Shown in pieces: positions 1-4,955 of a DNA stretch of 5,438 nt; position 1 is the first letter of the stretch, and each line of letters begins with the position of its first letter. The stretch is taken from positions 1-5,438 of the forward strand of contig JAHEXO010000190.1 of NCBI GenBank assembly GCA_023252065.1, read 5' to 3'. Source of the DNA: Nocardioides sp. GTDB taxonomy: Bacteria; Actinomycetota; Actinomycetes; Propionibacteriales; Nocardioidaceae. The notes under the pieces were generated by a model, which was not told the origin of the DNA, made no database searches, and saw only the letters and a list, made by a program, of their open reading frames with translations. The position numbers and the translations under genes were made by a program.

Positions 1-2
1 AC

Positions 3-677
3 CCCCTCGACGACGCGGCCACCCGCGACGACACCCCCGAGCTGGTCGGCGTCCGCCATGCCCTGCACGTGCGGCCGTTCGTGGTCTTCCTGGCTGTCGC
101 CTTCGTGGGCATGGGTGTCTTCAACGGCATCTCCACGTGGGTGGAGGAGATCGTGCGACCGCGCGGCTTCTCCTCGAGCGACGCCGGGACCCTCGGCGCC
201 CTCCTGCTGCTCGGTGGGGTCGTGGGAGCCGTCGTGCTCTCCGCGCTGTCGGACCGCGCGCAGCGGCGCGTCCCGTTCCTCACCCTGTCGATGGCCCTGT
301 CGGCCCCGGCCCTGGTCTGGCTCGCCCTGGCCCAGTCGCACGTCGGGATCTTCTGCTCGGCGTTCGTGCTCGGCTTCTTCCTCACCAGCGCGATGCCGAT
401 CGGCATGCAGTACTCCGCCGAGATCACGGTGCCGACCCCCGAAGGCACCACCAACGGGCTGATCCAGCTCGCCGGCCAGGCGTCCGTCGTGTTCGTGCTC
501 CTGATGGAGCTGATCCGGTCGCCCTCGGGCTCCTTCACGCCGTCCCTCGGCGTGCTCGCCGGCCTCCTGCTGGTCGGAGCCGTGGCCGTGCACCGGCTTC
601 CCGAACCCACGCATCACCTCGCGCTGCGCGACGCCCTCGCGCACGCAGGAGACCGAGAACAGGACGGCACGTCATGA
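3..677 (+). CDS. MFS transporter, FLVCR/SLC49-like, C-terminal half (5' partial)
   Basis: The reading frame is open from the left edge, so the true start and the first six helices lie outside the window; the GTG at 69 is internal. The visible part has six hydrophobic segments, at about 75-145, 180-248, 270-330, 345-413, 455-518 and 545-600, matching helices 7-12 of a 12-helix major facilitator in the cytoplasmic membrane. LSDRAQRR after the second segment is the MFS motif-A-like cytoplasmic loop. The stretch GFFLTSAMPIG, followed by AEIT and PEGTTNGL, resembles the corresponding C-half region of eukaryotic FLVCR proteins (GFF-T---P-G, E-TYP--EG---G), which carry choline, ethanolamine or related solutes; this comparison is from memory. 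The last ~25 residues are a hydrophilic cytoplasmic tail. The stop overlaps the next gene's ATG (ATGA, 674-677), implying translational coupling. The family call is solid; the substrate is unknown, and the small-amine idea is inference. Confidence 0.86.
   Translation, partial: PLDDAATRDDTPELVGVRHALHVRPFVVFLAVAFVGMGVFNGISTWVEEIVRPRGFSSSDAGTLGALLLLGGVVGAVVLSALSDRAQRRVPFLTLSMALSAPALVWLALAQSHVGIFCSAFVLGFFLTSAMPIGMQYSAEITVPTPEGTTNGLIQLAGQASVVFVLLMELIRSPSGSFTPSLGVLAGLLLVGAVAVHRLPEPTHHLALRDALAHAGDREQDGTS
661..664 (+). promoter_or_regulatory. Ribosome binding site for the PLP enzyme
   Basis: AGGA (within ACAGGACGG) lies 9 bases before the ATG at 674, inside the end of the transporter gene. It supports 674 as the start of the PLP enzyme, even though the same frame stays open back to about 137. 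Confidence 0.55.
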
Positions 678-2083
678 ACGACTTCCCGTATGCCGAGCGG
701 TTCCCCGTCAACCGCCGCCTCCCCGAGCACGGGCGGCCGCGGTCCGAGGTCCTCGCCGAGCTCCGGGCGATGGCTGCCGAGGAGGACGCGTTCTGGGAGA
801 CCGGGAAGTGCTCCGGGACGATGTACTCCGGCGACAAGGAGCACTACCGCTTCCTCAACGAGGCGTTCGGGCTCTTCGCCCACGTGAACGTCCTGCAGCG
901 CGACATGTGCCCGAGCGCGACCAAGTTCGAGGGCGAGGTCATCGCGATGGCGCTCGACCTGATGCACGCCGACGCCGTGGAGGACACCACCCCGGCCGGG
1001 CTGGTCACCAGCGGCGGCACCGACAGCCTCGTGCACGCCATGCTGGCCTACCGCGAGCACGCCGCCCAGGAGCGCGGCATCGACGGCTCGGCCGGGCGGC
1101 CCAACATCGTGAAGCCCGAGACCGCGCACCCGGCGTTCGACAAGGCGGCCCGGCTGCTCGGGCTGGAGCTGCGGGTGGTCCCGGTGACCGAGGACACGAC
1201 CGTCGACCCGGCGGTGATGGCCGCGCAGATCGACGACCTGACGATCGGGATCATCGGGTCGGCCTGCAACTACGGCTACGGCACGATCGACCCGATCGCG
1301 GAGCTCGGCCGGCTCGCGCTCGGCCGCGGAGTGCCCCTGCACGTGGACGGCTGCCTCGGCGGCTTCATCCTGCCCTTCGGCGAGGAGCTCGGCTACGACA
1401 TCCCGCCGTTCGACTTCCGGGTGCCGGGGGTCGCCTCGATCTCGGCGGACACCCACAAGTACGGCTACTCGTTCAAGGGCACCTCGACGCTGCTGTTCCG
1501 CGACCGGGCCTTCCGCAACGCCCAGTACTTCGAGCTGGCCGGCTGGAGCGGCGGGAAGTACATGTCGCCGAGCATCCCGGGCTCGCGGTCGGGCGGGCTG
1601 CTGGCGGCGTCGTGGGCGGCGATGGTGCAGTACGGACGCGAGGGCTACCTCGAGCACGCCCGGGCGATCTTCGCGACGGCCGAGCGGATGAAGGCGGTCG
1701 TCGGCGCGCACCCGGAGCTGCAGATCATCGGGCGGCCGACGTTCTGCTTCAGCTTCACCTCCGACGCTTTCGACATCTACCACGTCGCCGACTTCATGCG
1801 GGAGCGCGGCTGGCGCTTCAACGGCCAGCAGTATCCCAACGCGATCCACATGGCGGTGACCGGACCGCAGACGCAGCCGGGAGTCGTCGAGCAGTTCGAG
1901 TCCGACCTCGCCGAGGCCGTGCCCTACGCCGTAGCGCAGGAGGCGGCCGGGGAGCAGGCCTTCAGCGGCGCCCTCTACGGCGGGGTGGCCGGTGGGCTCA
2001 CGACCGAGGTCGAGGAGTTCATCTCGGCGGTGATGACCGACATGCTCGACACCCAGCACTCGCTGCCACCCGACGCCTCATGA
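674..2083 (+). CDS. PLP-dependent lyase of the sphingosine-1-phosphate lyase / group II decarboxylase family
   Basis: This 469-residue protein is a fold-type I PLP enzyme. The motifs follow S1P lyase order: SGTMYSGD near 47-54; TSGGTDS (112-118), which holds the cofactor phosphate; AHPAFDKAA (151-159), whose His should stack on the PLP ring; YGTIDPI (202-208); HVDGCLGGF (223-231), whose Asp225 should pair with the pyridine nitrogen; SISADTHKYGYSFKGTS (255-271), with Lys262 as Schiff-base lysine; and SPSIPGSRSGG (298-308). The match extends between motifs and is closer to eukaryotic Dpl1/SGPL1 than to glutamate or aromatic decarboxylases. Lys268, six residues after the Schiff-base lysine, is kept; in S1P lyases it lies at the substrate phosphate site. 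There is no N-terminal membrane anchor, as in soluble bacterial SPLs. The family reaction is retro-aldol cleavage of a phosphorylated 2-amino-3-hydroxy compound to phosphoethanolamine and an aldehyde. Transporter and kinase neighbours suggest a soluble substrate rather than a sphingoid base; that is inference. Decarboxylation of an amino acid is the main alternative. Confidence 0.92.
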   Translation: MNDFPYAERFPVNRRLPEHGRPRSEVLAELRAMAAEEDAFWETGKCSGTMYSGDKEHYRFLNEAFGLFAHVNVLQRDMCPSATKFEGEVIAMALDLMHADAVEDTTPAGLVTSGGTDSLVHAMLAYREHAAQERGIDGSAGRPNIVKPETAHPAFDKAARLLGLELRVVPVTEDTTVDPAVMAAQIDDLTIGIIGSACNYGYGTIDPIAELGRLALGRGVPLHVDGCLGGFILPFGEELGYDIPPFDFRVPGVASISADTHKYGYSFKGTSTLLFRDRAFRNAQYFELAGWSGGKYMSPSIPGSRSGGLLAASWAAMVQYGREGYLEHARAIFATAERMKAVVGAHPELQIIGRPTFCFSFTSDAFDIYHVADFMRERGWRFNGQQYPNAIHMAVTGPQTQPGVVEQFESDLAEAVPYAVAQEAAGEQAFSGALYGGVAGGLTTEVEEFISAVMTDMLDTQHSLPPDAS

Positions 2084-2105
2084 GCTGCTGGTGAGCGCCT
2101 CATGA
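2074..2105 (+). repeat. 10-base direct repeat spanning the lyase/kinase junction
   Basis: CGCCTCATGA occurs at 2074-2083, where it contains the lyase stop, and again at 2096-2105, where it contains the kinase start. The copies are 22 bases apart. The first copy also forms an ATGA that would open a four-codon frame ending at 2094. This may be a relic of a small local duplication that split a former 4-base overlap, or chance in GC-rich DNA. Confidence 0.6.
2090..2095 (+). promoter_or_regulatory. Ribosome binding site for the FGGY kinase
   Basis: GGTGAG lies in the 18-base gap after the lyase stop, 6 bases before the ATG at 2102. It supports that start, which also places the phosphate-binding DLGT motif at residues 10-13, as normal for the family. 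Confidence 0.55.
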
Positions 2106-3661
2106 ACGCCCGGTACGTGCTCGCGGTCGACCTCGGCACCGGCGGACCCAAGGTCGGGCTGCTGACGACCCGTGGCGAGATCGCCTGGTGGGAGCACCGG
2201 ACCGTGGCGACCCGACGGGGGCCCGGCGGCGCGGCCACGCAGGACGCCGACGAGTGGTGGCGGCTGGTGGTCGACAGCACCCGCAGAGGGCTCGCCGAGT
2301 CCGGCGTCGACGGTGACCAGGTGGTCGCGGTCGCGGTGACCGGCCAGTGGGCGAGCACCGTACCGGTGGACGAGCAGGGCAACCCGGTCGGCGAGTGCGT
2401 GATGTGGATGGACTCCCGGGGTCGAGACCTGTCCCGCGCCGTCGTGGGTGGGCCGGTGTCGGGCTACGACCCGGTCGCACTGGCCACCTGGGTACGCCGT
2501 ACCGGCGGCGTGCCGTCGACCAACGGCGACGACCCCCTCGGCCACCTGCTCCACCTCGAGCACGAGCAGCCCGAGGTGGCCCGGCGGGCCCGCTGGTACC
2601 TCGAGCCGGTCGACTACCTCACGATGCGCTTCACCGGGCTCCCGGTCGCCTCGCACATGTCGATGACCGGCGCGTGGCTGACCGACAACCGCCGGCTCGA
2701 CCTCCTGACCTACGACGCCACGCTGGTCAAGCGGTCCGGGGTCGCGGCCAGGAAGCTGCCGCCCCTGGTCGAGACCGGCTCCTTGGTCGGACCGGTGCAG
2801 CCCTCGGTCGCAGACGAGCTCGGCATCTCCGGCCGTGCCCAGGTGGTCACCGGCCTGCCGGACCTGCACGGGATCACCGTGGGCTCCGGGCTGGTGGCGC
2901 CCTACGAGACACACCTCTCGATCGGCACGACCGGCTGGATCGGGTGCCCCCTGCCGGCGAAGAAGACCGACGTCATCCGGCAGTTGGCCGCGGTCCCCGG
3001 ACTCGGCCGGCTCGGCAGCGCGCCGTACCTCCTGGGCAACAACCAGGAGAGCGCCGGCCGCTGTCTGCAGTGGTTCCAGAGCGTGGCCGGCACGCCCGGC
3101 GCCGCGCCTCCGTCGTACGACGAGATCACCGCGCTGGCGGCGACCGCCCCGCCCGGCTCCGGCGGGGTGCTCTTCGCGCCGTGGATCGCAGGGGAGCGGT
3201 CACCTGTCGACGACCGCTCGGCGCGCGGCGGCTTCCACAACGTCTCCGTCACCACCTCGACCGCCGACCTGGCCCGGTCGGTCCTCGAGGGGGTCGCCTT
3301 CAACGCCCGCTGGCTGCTCGCCGCCGCCGAGCACTTCACCGAGCGTCGCCTCGACCCGCTGCGCCTGGTCGGCGGGGGAGCCCAGTCGGAGCTGTGGTGC
3401 GCGATCGTGGCCGACGTCTGCGACCGGACCGTGGAGCGGGTGGCCGACCCGTTGCTGACCGGGCTGCGCGGCGCGGCCCTCGCGGCCGGCATCGCGCTCG
3501 GCGACGTCGACCGCGGCGAGCTGCGCGGGTTGGTGCCCCTGGCCGGGACCCATCGCCCGGAGCCGGCGAACCGGGCGGTCTACGACCGGCTGTACGCCGA
3601 GTTCCCGCGGCTCTACCGGTCGCAGCGCCGGATGTTCCACCGCCTCAACCGGCCCCGCTGA
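2102..3661 (+). CDS. FGGY-family carbohydrate kinase (xylulokinase-like)
   Basis: This 519-residue cytosolic ATP-dependent sugar or polyol kinase has the ASKHA fold. FGGY_N covers about residues 5-265 and FGGY_C about 272-465. Visible motifs are DLGTGGPK (10-17, phosphate 1, with Asp10), VTGQ (79-82) and WMDSR (102-106) in the substrate lobe, GLPDLHG (251-257) with Asp254 at the usual catalytic-base position, GTTGW (275-279) opening the C domain, APWIAGERSP (359-368), and GGGAQSELW (424-432), the adenosine-binding loop. Length is slightly above the 480-500 residues typical of xylulokinases. The tail, rich in Arg and aromatic residues, resembles other actinobacterial members. GLPDLHG departs from the GGGDN-type loop common in xylulokinases, so substrate choice may differ. 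The gene lies 18 bases after the PLP lyase and is probably cotranscribed, so it may phosphorylate the compound the lyase then cleaves (inference). The family is certain; calling it xylB would not be justified. Confidence 0.93.
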   Translation: MNARYVLAVDLGTGGPKVGLLTTRGEIAWWEHRTVATRRGPGGAATQDADEWWRLVVDSTRRGLAESGVDGDQVVAVAVTGQWASTVPVDEQGNPVGECVMWMDSRGRDLSRAVVGGPVSGYDPVALATWVRRTGGVPSTNGDDPLGHLLHLEHEQPEVARRARWYLEPVDYLTMRFTGLPVASHMSMTGAWLTDNRRLDLLTYDATLVKRSGVAARKLPPLVETGSLVGPVQPSVADELGISGRAQVVTGLPDLHGITVGSGLVAPYETHLSIGTTGWIGCPLPAKKTDVIRQLAAVPGLGRLGSAPYLLGNNQESAGRCLQWFQSVAGTPGAAPPSYDEITALAATAPPGSGGVLFAPWIAGERSPVDDRSARGGFHNVSVTTSTADLARSVLEGVAFNARWLLAAAEHFTERRLDPLRLVGGGAQSELWCAIVADVCDRTVERVADPLLTGLRGAALAAGIALGDVDRGELRGLVPLAGTHRPEPANRAVYDRLYAEFPRLYRSQRRMFHRLNRPR

Positions 3662-3664
3662 CCT

Positions 3665-3683
3665 GCGCTACCAAGGCGCTACC
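3665..3683. repeat. Direct repeat GCGCTACC x2, 11-base phase (possible operator)
   Basis: GCGCTACC occurs at 3665-3672 and again at 3676-3683, with a third partial GCGC at 3686-3689. The copies start 11 bases apart, close to one helical turn, so they would face the same side of the DNA. The position just downstream of the kinase stop and upstream of the next operon fits a regulator site, but no regulator gene is in the window, so function is speculative. Confidence 0.35.
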
Positions 3684-3763
3684 TGGCGCATGACTGGCTC
3701 CGCCGCGGGGTACCGAGGAGAGCCCCGGTCTCGACCCGGGCGTGCCGCCGACCCGAAGACCGA

Positions 3764-3769
3764 GAAGGA
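3764..3769 (+). promoter_or_regulatory. Ribosome binding site for the HDO-type enzyme
   Basis: GAAGGA ends 5 bases before the ATG at 3775, the clearest Shine-Dalgarno sequence in the window. It decides for ATG 3775 over the in-frame GTG at 3742, which has no comparable site and would add an 11-residue proline/arginine-rich extension. Confidence 0.7.
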
Positions 3770-3774
3770 TCCCG

Positions 3775-4767
3775 ATGGAACTGCCCTCGCCCTGCGGACC
3801 CATGAGTCGGCTGATGGCCGAGCTGATCGGGGGAGGCCGGTCCGGGGAGCAGCCCGTTCCGGTCTCGGCGACCTCATCGGTGCTGGCCGACCGCGACGTC
3901 CAGCTCGCCCTGTGGATGGCCTACGAGCTGTCCTACCGCGGCTTCGACGGGGTGGACGACCGCCGGGAGTGGGCTCCCGAGGTGCTGCACCTGCGGGCGG
4001 CCCTCGAGGACCTCGTCGAGCAGGAGCTCCGGGCGGAGACCCGAGACCGCCTCGAGCGGGCGCCCGTCGCCGGCCCGGTCGGCGACCGGCTGCTTCGGCT
4101 CGTCGAGGACGACGACGGCCCGCACCTCTCGGCGTACCTCCGGCGCGACGCGACCTGGGACCAGATGCGCGACTTCCTCCGCGAGCGCAGTGTGCAGCAG
4201 CTCAAGGAGTCGGACCCGCAGTCCTTCCTCCTGCCCCGGCTCGAGGGGGCGGCCAAGGTGGCCCTGGCCGAGATCCAGTACGACGAGTACGGCGCGGGCC
4301 GACCGGAGCACCTCCACCAGCACCTGTACGAGCAGGCGCTGGAGGCTGTCGGCCTGGACGCGGCCTACGGCGCCTACGTCTCGGAGGTCTCGGCACTCTC
4401 GCTGGCGGCCGCCAACGTGATGTCGCTGTTCGCCCTCAACCGCCGGCTGCGGGCCTGCGGGATCGGGCACTTCGCCGCGTTCGAGGCCTCCAGCTCGGTG
4501 CCGTCGCGCCGGATCGCCGCCGGCCTCGAGCGGCTCGGCATGCCCGCGGCCACCGCGACGTACTTCCTCGAGCACGTGGAGGCCGACTCGGTCCACGAGC
4601 AGGTGGCGGCCCGGGACCTGTGCGGCGCGTTCGTCGAGCAGCATCCGTCGCGCCTGGACGACGTGATGTTCGGGGCCGCCTGTGCCCTGCAGCTCGACGC
4701 CCTGTCCGGCGCGGAGCTCCTGGCTCGGTGGGCGTCGGACGGTGCCGCCGAAGGGCTGGCGTCATGA
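3775..4767 (+). CDS. Iron-containing redox enzyme, haem-oxygenase-like fold (PF14518 / HDO type)
   Basis: This 330-residue protein is predicted cytosolic, with no signal peptide or membrane segment. The first ~110 residues are variable and charged. The conserved core runs from about 125 to 305. It contains RERSVQQLKESDP (136-148), EIQYDEYGAGRPEHLHQHL (166-184), NVMSLF (214-219), GHFAAFEASSSVPSRR (231-246) and FLEHVEADSVHEQ (264-276). These are the hallmark blocks of actinobacterial members. Likely metal ligands are Glu137, Glu171, His181 (or His183), Glu237, His267, Asp271 and His274, giving the E / E-H / E / H-D-H pattern of haem-oxygenase-like diiron oxidases. Characterised relatives such as UndA, BesC, SznF and CADD use iron and O2 for oxidation or C-C/N-oxidation chemistry; the substrate here cannot be read from sequence. 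The gene overlaps the CDGSH gene by ATGA, which suggests a functional pair. The family is confident; the exact ligand set is inference. Confidence 0.88.
   Translation: MELPSPCGPMSRLMAELIGGGRSGEQPVPVSATSSVLADRDVQLALWMAYELSYRGFDGVDDRREWAPEVLHLRAALEDLVEQELRAETRDRLERAPVAGPVGDRLLRLVEDDDGPHLSAYLRRDATWDQMRDFLRERSVQQLKESDPQSFLLPRLEGAAKVALAEIQYDEYGAGRPEHLHQHLYEQALEAVGLDAAYGAYVSEVSALSLAAANVMSLFALNRRLRACGIGHFAAFEASSSVPSRRIAAGLERLGMPAATATYFLEHVEADSVHEQVAARDLCGAFVEQHPSRLDDVMFGAACALQLDALSGAELLARWASDGAAEGLAS
4750..4755 (+). promoter_or_regulatory. Ribosome binding site for the CDGSH protein
   Basis: GAAGGG lies 8 bases before the ATG at 4764, inside the last codons of the preceding enzyme gene. It supports that start although the frame is open far upstream. 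Confidence 0.6.
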
Positions 4768-4955
4768 CGATCCAGGTCAGGGTGTGCCCCGACGGTCCCG
4801 CTCTCATCCGCGGAGCCGACGAGGTGGAGGACGACGAGGGACGCCGCCACGAGGTGACGCGGCCCGTGGTCGCGGTGTGCCTGTGCGGGAAGTCGTCGCG
4901 TACGCCGTGGTGCGACGGCACCCACAAGTCCCTGCGCCGCAGGCAAGAGCCCTGA
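4764..4955 (+). CDS. CDGSH iron-sulfur domain protein
   Basis: This 63-residue soluble protein has one CDGSH motif: CLCGKSSRTPWCDGTH at 39-54 fits C-X-C-X2-(S/T)-X3-P-X-C-D-G-(S/A/T)-H exactly. Cys39, Cys41, Cys50 and His54 should bind one [2Fe-2S] cluster with 3Cys:1His coordination, and family members of this fold are normally homodimers that transfer electrons or clusters. The N-terminal ~35 residues form the beta part of the domain, including the PALIRGADEVEDDEG region. A short basic tail (KSLRRRQEP) ends the protein. The start overlaps the upstream iron-enzyme stop (ATGA, 4764-4767), and the stop touches the methyltransferase start region, so the three are very likely translated from one mRNA. 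A role as electron donor to the neighbouring non-haem iron enzyme is a reasonable inference. Motif and family are certain; the partner is not. Confidence 0.96.
   Translation: MTIQVRVCPDGPALIRGADEVEDDEGRRHEVTRPVVAVCLCGKSSRTPWCDGTHKSLRRRQEP

Larger units (their letters stand above)
3662..3774. other. 113-base spacer between two operons
   Basis: This is the only real gap between genes in the window. It contains a phased direct repeat near its left end and a possible 5-base-pair hairpin, CCCGG at 3724-3728 with CCGGG at 3736-3740 (7-base loop), which lacks a T tract. I see no good -35/-10 pair; ATGACT (3690) with TACCGA (3711) is too weak and too closely spaced to call. A promoter for the right-hand operon is expected here from the layout, but the bases do not prove it. 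Confidence 0.5.

Noticed and set aside
137..673. In-frame upstream extension of the PLP enzyme (648-residue version)
   Set aside because: The extension is a low-complexity Arg/Ala/Pro-rich out-of-frame reading of the transporter gene. The ribosome site and ATGA overlap support the start at 674.
614..2059. Long minus-strand open frame (481 residues) opposite the PLP enzyme
   Set aside because: It is a GC-rich antisense shadow with no recognisable domain, and the plus-strand gene has clear catalytic motifs.
2078..2914. Minus-strand open frame (278 residues) opposite the kinase
   Set aside because: The composition is biased and no family is recognisable; it is a shadow of a well-supported kinase gene.
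2347..3693. Plus-strand 448-residue frame inside the kinase
   Set aside because: It is an Arg/Pro-rich shifted reading of the kinase with no motifs.
3724..3740. Hairpin CCCGG/CCGGG as a terminator or as a tRNA T-arm
   Set aside because: The stem is only 5 base pairs and no T tract follows, so it is not called as a terminator. The stem/loop size resembles a T-arm, but the loop lacks TTC and no other tRNA arm is present.
3690..4763. Long upstream extension in the CDGSH frame (421 residues)
   Set aside because: It is a shifted reading of the iron-enzyme gene, repetitive in Arg/Gly/Pro; only the last 63 residues form a real domain.
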